From positions 57,035,864-57,099,863 of the forward strand of contig CM064876.1 in the NCBI GenBank assembly GCA_032719365.1: 64,000 bases of DNA. Direction: 5' to 3'. The position numbers and the translations under genes are program-made. The notes beneath the pieces are model-generated. The model had not been told where the DNA came from and did no database searches. It saw only the letters and a list, made by a program, of their open reading frames with translations. Shown here piece after piece: positions 47,610 through 57,931 of the stretch (the first letter of the stretch is position 1; every line of letters begins with the position of its first letter). Source of the stretch: Prinsepia uniflora (lineage: Eukaryota > Streptophyta > Magnoliopsida > Rosales > Rosaceae).

Positions 47610-50391
47610 ATCTACCCTCCTTAAAGAACTTTGTCCTCGAAATTCACTATTGTAATTTTTTCGTCGAAGTTCACACTAACCTTTAACCACAACTGTGCAA
47701 ATCTATTCCAATCTTCGAACCAAGAGTCTCATGTGGTCACTTCCACATCCAAAGTCCATCCATGGTACGCATAAGTACCAAACTTCACTCGACGTCAACT
47801 GCAATCCAACGATCAATGCTAAAATCAGCACATTCTTCATGACCGTATCCGGCACATGAGGGATCAAACTGTCACTACAATCTTCATTGCTCAATTCTCA
47901 AGCCTCGCTTAAGGCATCGACACTCGTCGATCTCAACTGTCACCCACACATGTACACTCAGAACCCAATCTGAAAATTCTGCTCTTGTTGAGCAATGCCA
48001 AGTCCTCCAGCACACTAGACGGTCTCCCACCGTCAATCATAACTACAATGAACCGTCGCGATGAGCCAATCACTCATCGGCTCCACTTTTTCCCTTCAAG
48101 TTGGTTATCCACATCTAACTCGCACTAGAATCCTCTTACAGTACTTCATATCACTCAGTGACCAACGCTGTGATCATGACGCGATAATCACTCGAGTCTC
48201 AAACTGGTATTTCACTCATCTTGAGTGTATCTGGACCTCATCGAATACTTTCTATAGCGATAATCACAAATACGGTTTTCTAAGGTTCTTCTGGCCAACC
48301 ATGGCCCTGAGGTCCAAGCTTGCACAACAACTAAACCCTCTAAAGCCACTATATGCTAGCACATAGTATTTGATGCTCGAACCTAATTCTCAATGAACAG
48401 TCAACATCGGATCCAATCTGATTACCATACCGTGTTCATCTTGGATTCAATCCTGATGATCGTAACATATCAATCAGAATTATCAATACTCAACAATTAC
48501 TTCATCATCATCAACAAGCACTACTTACAGGTGCACACACATCACATAATCGCATCGGCACTACTCGTAGGCCTGCTCAAGGACTGTATTCACGCAACAT
48601 CCGAGTTACGTCCAGGGACTAAACACGAACCATCCGGACTAGTACCAGTATCCACAATCAAGTCCACACACGATATCAATCTCGGATCTAATCTGTTTAT
48701 CATATGCCTACCATGCCAATCATGATCCAACATTGGAACATGTCTGTCTGATCTCTGCTCTGGACAGATTGTACACTATAACTCAACGTTCTCTTCGAGT
48801 TCTCCGGTCACCCGACCAACACTTGAGATGTGTCCAACACATACTCATCGAGAACTCCAAAGACCAACCGACTTACGCCTACCAAGACGTACTAATCCAA
48901 ACCTTGGCCCCCATCCTAATGATACGAAGGGTCGGATCCTGAATTTTTGCTATAAACCTCTAATCCAGCAATATGGGTCTTATGAGAATATTTCCCAACA
49001 ACGCTCCACAGTCATCTACCTCCAGCAATCCTTTCAAACCAAATCAATATGACTCCCTCCTGAGTCAATCGCTTCAACCGGCTGCAATTACAGGAAATTC
49101 CGCTACTAAATGCCTGTACTACTCAACCAATCCAAGAGACTCCAATCTCAAGCCGTAACTCACTCGGAACACCAACCCCGTGTCTTAGAAACCAATATGT
49201 CTTAAGGTCAAAACCTTATCCAAACCGAACAATTTCGGTTCACCAAACTAACATCCATCATAGTACTGGCTCGCATGTCCTAACCTAATGGGATCAGCTT
49301 CTGAACATAAAATGTAATACTTTCAGAAGGCAAAGGGTGTATGGGTCCAACCTCCATCAACACTCGTGCATTTCTACCAAAGATCCAGAAAGTATCAGTT
49401 AGTGCCCCAAATGCAGTACGTGCTCTAGAAATCTTAGCTTAGCTAGATTTTTATTGAAATCTCAGCCTAACCACTCGGGATCCTCTTTGTCTCACCCATC
49501 GACCACTGTGACTTGCATGTCTGTCACTAAAGAATCAGCGCTAGAGGCAACCCTCTTCAAAGCTCCCTAAGTAAACAAGTCCTCCTGACGTCCTTAGCAT
49601 TGTCCAATCCATCTGGCCTACTGTGAGGTTTCCGACACGCTTATCTCCACCTGAGATGCCACATTCGACAGAGTCCATAGTGTGGTGCATCCTCCAACCA
49701 GCACTATCACTCGAATCTCATCTGAAGACCTGACAAACACTGCCGAATCCTCATTGTCTCAGTAGTCACCAAAACATGAGCATACCATGACAAAGTCACA
49801 AAACTCTACTCGTATTGAGCTACCATCAAATATGATGCTTATGTCGGAGGAACTCCGCCTCCGTCGTATCTCGATAAGGCTGCGGCAAGAATGATGTAAG
49901 AAACATTCCTTGGACAGCACCCAAATCTCGGTAGTCTCATCCAATGTATAGATAGCAATGTTTTCCACCAAGCACGTGCAGACTATCCAAATAGCTCACT
50001 GTATTCAGAACCAAACGCTCAAGACTAACATAAACATGTGCTTAAGAGGGAAAACAATATCCGTACAATCCGTTACAAGCGTAAGACCCACTGATCGACC
50101 ACTTCGTGATCCGATCCATCACTATACTGGGATCCAATCAACCAGTAACTCCACGGCTCTGCTGGGTCCACACGAAAATTGATCCTACTCGGAACTCGAA
50201 CCCTTAAAACTCAACATCTAATTCCTAATTGAACCAATGGGTTGGCTATTCCCGTTTAAATTTCCTATTCTTATCCTCACTCTCCGGTTGATGACGGGGC
50301 TATTGTCTTAGACGCATCACATCTGAAGAAAACTATAGTGCACCCTCAGTGCGCAACACCACAAAAGCAACCGAGTGCTTTGATACCAAGC
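47610..50391 (-). other. Non-coding internal domain of LARD-B
   Basis: 2782 bp bounded by a polypurine tract (minus strand TTTAAGGAGGGTAGAT at 47610-47625) and the primer site. No protein motif on either strand. Short blocks are shared in order with the LARD-A interior. Open frames up to about 110 codons on the plus strand are antisense to the element and unconserved. Confidence 0.65.
50377..50388 (-). other. Primer binding site of LARD-B
   Basis: Minus strand TGGTATCAAAGC, one base different from TGGTATCAGAGC, three bases inside the LTR. Confidence 0.8.
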
Positions 50392-50765
50392 TGACAGGTC
50401 CTATCTCTAATCCCCCTGAATTATCGTGGAATGACCTGCTACCGTCTGACACCACGTGTTAGACAAGGGATAACACCGTGACCCAAATAGGGTTTTCAGA
50501 GTACGCAACTTCACGTGATGCCTAGGTCTCTACTAAAACCCGCATCCGCGATCAACCTCAAGGATATGAAAACCATTAAAACTATGAGTGGACAAAAATA
50601 AACAGTTTGGAAAACCAATTTTTGAAATCATCATTTAACCCTCCGTTTTATAAAGCATGCATCAGAAAACATGTAATGTAACACCTCGGAAATTCGAGGA
50701 TTTTAATATTGTAATTTAATGTATGAATTCACGTTTTTACCCTTGTGAATTGTATTGCCAAATTG

Positions 50766-51115
50766 TTGACTTTTTGATGGGTGGGTCAAACAAACTTTGA
50801 CCAATGACCGTGACGTAGTTCGGGACGTCACGAGTCCATAGACAGGTGGCACGTCCAATTCGGATGAACATGGAAAAAGTTATGACTATCGGAAGTTCAG
50901 GGGCATTACCGTAATTTGGACGATAGGGGCGAAAATGTTGACTGTTCGTTTGGCAACTAATTTTCACACGATTCGAGGACCGTTAGGTAGGTCTCGATGT
51001 CCTGAGTCCATTGACAGGCGGCACATTGAAATAGGGCTTCCGATGGCTGAGTTACGGGTCTGGAAAGTGAAGGGCATTATGGTAATTTTTGAACTAGGGG
51101 CATTTTGGTCATTTT
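50766..51115 (+). promoter_or_regulatory. Duplicated U3 module with inverted TGACGT/ACGTCA pair
   Basis: Two tandem, diverged copies share the order TTGACT, GACCGT, a variable core, GAGTCC, GACAGGYGGCAC, an ATTCGGA-like block and GGGCATTANGGTAATTT. In copy 1 the core is GTGACGT, 8 bases, ACGTCAC (50810-50831). In copy 2 it is GTTAGGTAGGTCTCG. The same pair of modules occurs in the gag-only, third-level and LARD-A LTRs. A promoter or enhancer role is inferred from the position in U3. Confidence 0.5.
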
Positions 51116-51640
51116 ACCCCTGGTTACTGTAGAAACCGCGGGGGAACATGGGCGGCACCACCATGTGCGGTGTCTCTGAGTACCCAATTGATTATTCAAG
51201 TGTGTGCTGGAAAGAAAGGATTGTTTAAAGCTTTTGGAGCATCAAAACGTGGTCTGATTCATCCACCCAGCACGGCCACATTGATAATTTGAAGATTCAA
51301 AGCTTTCGGGGGACAAATCTCAGTGGACAGATTGGACTTCCACGAGCTGCTGGGACGGCTCAGTTTGTTTAAACTGAGTGGAATTCGTGTAAGCTTCACT
51401 CTGCTGTTGAGGAACAAAGAATTGGAGAGAAAGCCAGAGAAAAACCATTTCGGGAAAATTTGGAGGGAAATCGGGTTTTTAATTTCTAGTGCTTGTTGGG
51501 CCAAAACAAGGCCTGGGTTAGCTTTCTGGGAGCGTTTAGAACACATCCACATCGAAATCGAAGGCAACCAGCCACGGGTGAGCTGGGACGGTGACTGCCG
51601 TGTTCAGAGGAATTTCAGAGGTTTGGACGACCACTTCCAG

Positions 51641-52245
51641 GTGAGTGTTGGTTCAATTGATTGTGTTTTTCAGTTCGTTTTAACCCTAGGATGCTTACTG
51701 TGATGTTAATTTGATATTGGTGTTGGAATCAATTAGTTGTGGTGATCAACCCGTTTGGGTGATCACGGGTCGAGGGTCTATCTAAGGGACCATTGAGGTT
51801 GATTTTTTACTCCGAACTATAATTAGATGGTTAACGAACATGTTAGGATAAAAAACGAGTGAAATCGAGAGGAAATTGAGGGTCAATTAACCGTGTCAAG
51901 CCGCATGTGGCAGACCCGTATTGCAGGCTATCGGGTGAAGGAGATGACACTGTAGCAGCTACAGTGTCAGCCGCGTGACTTTCACGCGCAGCCACTTTGG
52001 GCGGCGCGTGAGGGCGCGTTGGGGCTTATCTCCGATCACGATCAACATGACTTTTATTCCTCTCATCATTCTGAACATTTTTGGTGAATTAACCATGTTG
52101 ATCTGAGATAGTTAGGAGGGTTAGTTTAGGGCCGGTTGTCTCGGGAAACCTGTTGGACGGTTTACCCGAGCCGGTTTCTGTTTCGGACTTTTTGGATAAA
52201 TGTTTAAGACTTGTAGTGACCCTTACGTGTGATTTGGACTGACAG
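51641..52245 (+). other. Putative leader intron 1 of Tekay 5' LTR
   Basis: 605 bp from a near-consensus donor CAG|GTGAGT to acceptor GACAG|G. The downstream 59-nt segment to 52304 would be a mini-exon. The same pair of sites is kept in the other LTR (58895 and 59498). Confidence 0.5.
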
Positions 52246-52304
52246 GAATTGTACGATAATCCCGGTACAGGTCCGTAAGCGCAGATTCACCGCGGGATCG
52301 TACT

Positions 52305-53042
52305 GTGAGTGGGCCCGATTTCATTAAACTCTTGCATGCTTAAATGTTTTCTGATTTACTTATATATTCACATGCTGGAATCAAGAAACGGTTTTGATGA
52401 TATTGAAATTATGATTATGGCACGTTTCACGGTATTTGGGGTTGAGACCCGTTTGATGAAACTTAAAGATTGGTTTGGATTTTATCTATGTATATATGTT
52501 TTGCATGTGGATATCAATAAAATGTATCTGGTACTGCACTGTATAGATCCACTCTTGTGATACTGTCTCCTCCGGATGTGGTACCCCGGAGCGGTCACGG
52601 CGCATTGCCTGCGAGGGGTCATTCTACGGAGGAACCGGACCGTAAAATGACTCATAAGCAGGATTGCTATAATTTGACGTCAGGGACGTCGAGAGTCTAG
52701 GACGCTAGGCATTTGAGATGCCGTACTCGGACAGGGTTCGGGGATTTGATTCGGGATTGAGACCCCGAGTGGCACGCGTAGCTTTGGGACTGTGACCTTA
52801 TTGGACGTCAGGGACATCAGACATCGGGGATGTCAGGATTGGAGTGTATAGTGCAGTGGCTATAATTATGTTTATGGTTTTATTACATGCCTTATGGTTC
52901 ATATTATATGATTTATGGTTTTAAATTCTGGTGCATGCATGTTTGGAAAACGGAGGGGTAAATTATATGTTTTACTTATTAAACTGTTTTATAAACTTGA
53001 GTTTCGGCCCACTCACCCTTAATCTTTTGGTAACCCCTCCAG
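52305..53042 (+). other. Putative leader intron 2 of Tekay 5' LTR, with donor/branch-point stem
   Basis: 738 bp. The donor GTGAGTGGGCC is the exact complement of GGCCCACTCAC (53006-53016). That block holds a branch-point-like CTCAC whose A is about 26 nt before the acceptor. Other families read GTGAGTGGAC and GTCCACTCAC, so A-T became G-C on both sides. In the 3' LTR the donor has mutated to GTGTGTGGGCC. Confidence 0.55.
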
Positions 53043-53344
53043 GCTGTGCTACTGAGGTAAAGGAGGATCCTGAGGCTGAGGCATAGATCTACTTTTGCGT
53101 ATCTGAACCCATGTCGGGTGGTTTGACCCGCAGGATTATTTTAGAGTCGTGCTCGGAATTTGTAATTTTGGTTTTCATCCCTTGTCTGACATATGTTAAA
53201 TTTGGATTTGATGTATAACTTTAATTTGGGTATTTATGCATTTGGACGTTTGAGGTTAAAATCGGTATGTTATTTTGGATGTCAGACGGGAGCAGGGCAC
53301 GTCCCCTTGTGGTCCCCGTGGGATCGGGGCGGGTCCTATCACCT

Positions 53345-53356
53345 TGGTATCAGAGC
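53345..53356 (+). other. Primer binding site of the Tekay element
   Basis: TGGTATCAGAGC three bases after the 5' LTR. Confidence 0.93.
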
Positions 53357-53454
53357 ACTAGGTTATGGTCAGCATGCTAGACTAGCGATTAGTACTAGTT
53401 ACTTTTCGAGTTTAAGGATAATGTTATCTGATCTATGCCTCTTGATAGTTGGTT

Positions 53455-54400
53455 ATGCCTCAAAGGAGGATTCCTCATACACGGACTGACGAGGATCTGG
53501 AGAGGGAAATGGAATGCACAAGCATTGAACGAGCTCATCGTTTGGGAGCCACTCCTTTCAACAGGGGATCAAACCCCGAAGATCCTCATGAATGGATTAC
53601 CAAGTGGGAAAGGATTTTCAGGGTAATGCACTGCCCTCCGGGCGAGCGGGTGACCTTGGCGGCCTTCTTACTGGAATGAGGAGCCTATCAGTGGTGGCAT
53701 AGCCTTGAAATGTCTGGATGGTCTGTCCACACCACTACCTGGGAGGTCTTCCGTTCCCGATTCCTGGATAAGTATTACCCGCGATCGTTTCGTGCGGCAC
53801 GGGAGGCGGAGTTCATGCGGCTGGAGCAGGGGGATATGTCTATTGCGGACTATAAGCAGACTTTTGGCAAACTTTCCCGGTTTGCTGCACTTTTCATTAG
53901 CACGGAGGAAGACAAGTGTAAGAGGTTTGAGCTTGGACTCCGATGGGAGATTCGGGAAAGTGTGACTGCTGCCAATCATGCTTCTCTGAGAGACATGGTC
54001 GACGCTGCGGTGCGTGTTGAGGCCAGTCTGGCGGCACACCAGACACGACAGCCTTCGGGCGAGGGGCATCGTCGGGACCGTCCACATCTTGGACCGACGG
54101 GCCAGAAGAACACTAAGGGAGGAGGCTACAAGGGAGAACCCTCATCCTTTAAGGGTCGTGGCTGGTCAGGTCGACGTGGGGGCTCTCAGAAGACAGGATC
54201 AGGATTCAACTCTGGGCAGCGTTCATCTTGGAGTGGTGTTTCTAGTGGGCGTTCAGACAGGCCGAGGCCAGTAAACTGTTTTGCTTGCGGAGAAGAGGGC
54301 CACTATGCCTGTGATTGCCCGCTGTTGTCCAAGAACAACGACGCTGGGGGCTCTAGTGTGGTGCAGAGCACGGCTTCCCACACTAACGGAGGTCAAGGTC
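53455..54400 (+). pseudogene. gag: Tekay gag: capsid and zinc-knuckle nucleocapsid, one internal stop
   Basis: Gag assembles the particle and binds the element RNA. The start MPQRRIPHTRTDEDLERE lies about 100 bp after the primer site. The frame is interrupted by one TGA (53677-53679), then stays open into protease. The capsid region (EWITKWERIF to KRFELGLRWEIRE) is followed by a basic Gly/Arg/Ser-rich segment. The zinc knuckle CFACGEEGHYACDC (54277-54318) is intact, unlike in the gag-only element. A further Gly-rich linker leads into protease; gag and pol share one frame, as usual for Tekay. The copy cannot make full gag without readthrough. Confidence 0.9.
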
Positions 54401-54978
54401 AGGGAGGTGACCGTGGTGCTGGGCGTGGCGCGCGCGGGCGTGGACTGAATGGAGGGCCTAGGGCTCAGGTGTTTGCAATGACCCAGCAGCAGGCGAGGAC
54501 CGCCCCAGGCGTGGTTACAGGTACACTACATATCTCAAACTTTCTTGTACGTGTATTGATGGATGCGGGGGCTACTCATTCTTTTATTTCGAGGAGTTGT
54601 GCTGGTATGCTTTATTGTGTGGTATCAGCCTTAGATTGTGAGATGGGTGTTGGCACCCCGATGGGCATCATGTACCTTGTGAATCAGGTGATTTGGAGGT
54701 GCCCGGTGAGAATTGAGGATGTGGATTTACCAGCGGACTTAATCATTCTGGATATCCACGACTTCGATGTAATTTTGGGGATGGATTGGCTATCGGACCA
54801 TGGGTCGCTCATCGATTGCTGTAGTAGGCAAGTGATTCTGCGAAGTCCGGGTTTACCGGAGGTTATCTTTCAGGGGAAACGTGATAGTTCGCCTTCTGAA
54901 GTGATTTCTTCACTTACTGCTACCAAACTTCTACGGAAGGGATGCCAAGGTTATCTGGCGCATGTCGTGTCGGAGTAG
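54401..54978 (+). pseudogene. Tekay aspartic protease region
   Basis: Cleaves the gag-pol polyprotein. It is in frame with gag and begins with AQVFAMTQQQAR. The active-site loop reads LMDAGATHSF (Asp-Ala-Gly at 54562-54570), where retropepsins usually have D[ST]G. The second signature follows as VILGMDWL (about 54772). The frame ends at TAG 54976-54978, just before the RT connection, in the same frame as the RT. Either the Ala is a lineage variant or this protease is inactive. Confidence 0.85.
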
Positions 54979-55764
54979 GTTGATACTCCGGGTATCGACG
55001 AAATACCAGTGGTACGTGTGTTTCCAGATGTGTTGCCGGAAGACTTATCTGGATTACCACCACCGCGGGAGATCGAGTTTACAATTGAACTACTCCCCGG
55101 TACCCGACCTATATCCCAGGCACCATACCGGATGGCGCCGGCCGAGTTACGAGAACTCAAAACTCAGTTGCAGGAGTTGGTGGATTTGGGATACATCCGA
55201 CAGAGTACTTCACGCTGGGGAGCACCGGGGTTGTTCGTGAAGAAGAAGGAGGGGAGTCTCCGTTTGTGTATTGATTATCGACAACTCAACAAGGTGACAC
55301 TGAGGAACCAGTACCCTCAACCCAGGATCGATGACCTTTTTGACCAGTTGCGGAGAGCACAGTGCTTCTCGAAGATTGATTTGCGGTCTGGGTATCACCA
55401 ACTGAGGATTTCGGAGGAGGATATTCCAAAAACAGCTTTTCGAACCCGTTACGGACACTACGAGTTCCTTGTGATGCCTTTCGTCTTGACGAATGCTCCG
55501 GCAGCATTCATGGATCTGATGAACAGGGTCTTCCGACCCTACTTGGATAAATTCGTGATTGTGTTCATCGATGATATCTTGGTGTATTCATGTAGTGCCA
55601 GTACACATGAGGAACACCTACGGTTGGTGTTGGAGAAACTGAGACGGGAACAGTTGTACGCCAAGCTGAGCAAGTGTCAGTTTTGGCTGAGCAGTATTGG
55701 TTTTTTGGGACATGTGATATCAACGGATGGATTAGTGTGGATCCCCAGAAAACAGAGGCGGTGA
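54979..55764 (+). pseudogene. Tekay reverse transcriptase
   Basis: Copies element RNA into cDNA. The frame continues after the protease stop: connector FPDVLPEDLSGLPPPREIEF, primer-grip region LCIDYRQLNKVT, then SKIDLRSGYHQ, and catalytic FIDDIL (55564-55575) with both Asp intact. The usual FGLTNAPA appears as FVLTNAPA. A one-base loss near 55735 shifts the frame, which would truncate RT before the RNase H connection. Identity is certain; activity of this copy is not expected. Confidence 0.92.
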
Positions 55765-56340
55765 CTAACTGGGCAAGACCGACAACGGTAACGGAGGTGC
55801 GGAGTTTTGTCAGGTTAGCAGGTTACTACCGGAGATTCGTGGAGGGCTTCTCCAAAATTGCTGCACCATTGACTCGTTTGACTTGGAAGGGAGTGAAATT
55901 CTTTTGGGACGAGCAGTGTGATCGGAGTTTTCAAGAATTGAAGGATCGATTGACCACTGCACCTGTCCTTGCATTGCCGGATGACAGTGGGGAGTTCGTG
56001 GTCTTTAGTGACGCATCGCTACAAGGTTTGGGATGCGTGTTATGCAGACTGGTAAGGTTATCGCCTACGCATCCCGACAGCTAAAGACTCATGAGTTGAA
56101 CTACCCTACCCATGATTTGGAGTTGGCAGCGGTGGTTCATGCTCTAAAAATATGGAGACATTACTTATTCAGCGCAACTTGCAGGATATACACCGACCAC
56201 CAGAGCCTAAAGTACCTATTCACTCAGAAGGAGCTTAACATGAGACAACAGAGATGGTTAGAGCTACTGAAGGATTATGACTATACAATTGAGTACCATC
56301 CGGATAAGGCCAATGTGGTGGCAGATGCACTCAGCAGGAA
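55735..56340 (+). pseudogene. Tekay RT thumb and RNase H
   Basis: RNase H removes template RNA during cDNA synthesis. The shifted frame reads VDPQKTEAVTNW and FVRLAGYYRRFVEGF, then FVVFSDASLQGLGCVL with the first catalytic Asp (56010-56012). A second one-base loss near 56050 moves the frame again: KVIAYASRQL, HDLELAAVVHALKIW (catalytic Glu) and YTDHQSLKYL (Asp). The end NVVADALSR (about 56325) is the usual RNase H to integrase border. Confidence 0.9.
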
Positions 56341-57738
56341 ATCAACAGGATCAGTTGCACACTTGGGGATGGTGTATCTTCCTTTGCTGGTGGAACTCCG
56401 GAAGGCGGGAGTTATTTTGGATACGGATGAGCATGGAGCTTTGTTGGCCAGCTTTCATGTACGACCAGTGCTGATTGATCGAATCATCGAAGCACAACTT
56501 CAGGATCCGATACTCTGTATTTACAGGATTGAGGTCGATACGGATGGGAGACAGGATTTTACCATCCGGGATGATGGAGCAATTGTGAAGTTGGGCCGTT
56601 TGTGTGTACCTGCAGTGGCAGAGTTACGGGCCGAGATTCTGGAGGAGGCCCATAGTTCGGCTTATGCTATGCATCCGGGAGGTACAAAGATGTACCGTAC
56701 CCTCCGGAGCCATTATTGGTGGCCAGGAAAGAAGAAGGACATTGCAGAGTTCGTGAGCAGATGCTTAACCTGTCAGCAGGTTAAGGCGGAACGGCAGAGA
56801 CCTTATGGGGCTATACAGCCACTTCCGATTCCCGAGTGGAAGTGGGATCACATCACCATGGACTTCGTCTTTAAGTTACCAAGGACACAGAGTGGAGTTG
56901 ACGGAGTATGGGTGATTATGGACCGGTTAACCAAGTCAGCCCATTTTCTTCCGGTTCAGGAGACTTATAAACCTAACCGACTGGCCCAATTGTTCGTAAA
57001 GGAAATCATACGATTGCATGGTACGCCGGAGTCGATCGTGTCTGATCGTGATCCGCGTTTCACTTCCAGGTTCTGGCGGAGTTTGCAAACTACTTTGGGA
57101 ACAACCCTATGTTTCAGTACTGCTTTCTATCCACAGACCGATGGACAGTTTGAAAGGACCATTCAGACCCTGGAAGATATGATGAGGTCTTGTGTGCTAC
57201 AGTTTCAGGATTCATGGGATACTCATTTTCCGTTGATGGGATTCGCGTACAACAACAGCTATCAGGCAAGTATCGGGATGGCACCCTATGAGGCACTGTA
57301 TGGTCGACAGTGCAGGACACCGATATGCTGAATGGAGATAGGGGAATGAGCAGTTGTAGGGCCGGAATTGATGGACTTAACCAAGGAAACTGTTCGTGTT
57401 ATCAAGGAAAGATTGAAGGGGCACAGGATCGCCAAAAGAGTTATGCCGATCGACGGATTCGAGACTTGGAATTTGAAGTGGGAGATTTTGTCTTACTGAA
57501 GTTATCTCCGTGGAAAGGGATTATCCGTTTTGGTCGACGGGGGAAACTGAGTCCGCGTTTTATTGGACCTTATGAGATCGTGGAGAGGATTGGCCGGGTT
57601 GCATACAGATTGGCACTACCTCCAAAACTTTCTAGAGTTCACGATGTTTTCCACATATCGATGCTACGAAAATACATGCATGATGCTTCTCATGTATTGG
57701 AGGAACAACCTATCGAACTCCGAGAGGATTTGAGCTTT
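56341..57738 (+). pseudogene. Tekay integrase (zinc, catalytic core, GPY/F module)
   Basis: Inserts cDNA into chromatin. The N-terminal zinc module has the CLTCQQVKAE cysteine pair (about 56767-56795). Core residues are Asp in ITMDFVF (56861-56863), Asp in VSDRDPRF (57044-57046) and Glu in GQFERTIQ (57152-57154), giving the D,D-35-E spacing. Two stops follow (TGA 57329-57331 and 57347-57349) and a frameshift near 57415. The last frame then carries the GPY/F module SPRFIGPYEIVERIG and SRVHDVFHISMLRKY. All core residues are present, but the C-terminus is cut off in this copy. Confidence 0.92.
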
Positions 57739-57897
57739 GAGGAACAACCAGTGCAGATCTTGGATCGGAAGGACAAGGTACTACGTCAAAAGACGATCCC
57801 TCTCGTGAAGATTCTCTGGAGAAACCAGAATGTGGAAGAAGCCACATGGGAACCTGAGATACAAATGCGAGAACAATTTCCTTACTTATTTCATTGA
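57739..57897 (+). pseudogene. C-terminal chromodomain of the Tekay integrase
   Basis: Chromodomains steer chromovirus integration to marked chromatin. The open frame ends at TGA 57895-57897 and contains VQILDRKDKVLRQKTIPLVK, then ILWRNQNVEEATWEPE, the chromodomain core with its conserved tryptophans and EEATWE signature. About 53 residues is the usual length. Confidence 0.88.
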
Positions 57898-57916
57898 AAT
57901 TTCGGGATGAAATTTC

Positions 57917-57931
57917 TTAAGGGGGGAAGGT
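57917..57931 (+). other. Polypurine tract of the Tekay element
   Basis: TTAAGGGGGGAAGGT directly before the 3' LTR. Confidence 0.85.

Larger units (their letters stand above)
50677..53341 (+). repeat. 5' LTR of the Tekay element
   Basis: 2665 bp. U3 has two diverged ~170-bp modules (50766-50937, 50938-51115). Leader signals: donor TTCCAG|GTGAGTG (51641), acceptor CTGACAG|G (52245), 59-nt mini-exon 52246-52304, donor GTGAGTGGGCC (52305), RY motifs (52334-52339, 52932-52939), branch-point block GGCCCACTCAC (53006-53016), acceptor CCCTCCAG|G (53042), terminal hairpin arms 53184-53190 and 53281-53287. Confidence 0.92.

Noticed and set aside
51323..51703. 126-codon open frame in the Tekay 5' LTR
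   Set aside because: The equivalent frame in the 3' LTR is broken by a stop near 58668 and the frame runs across the putative splice donor; no known domain.
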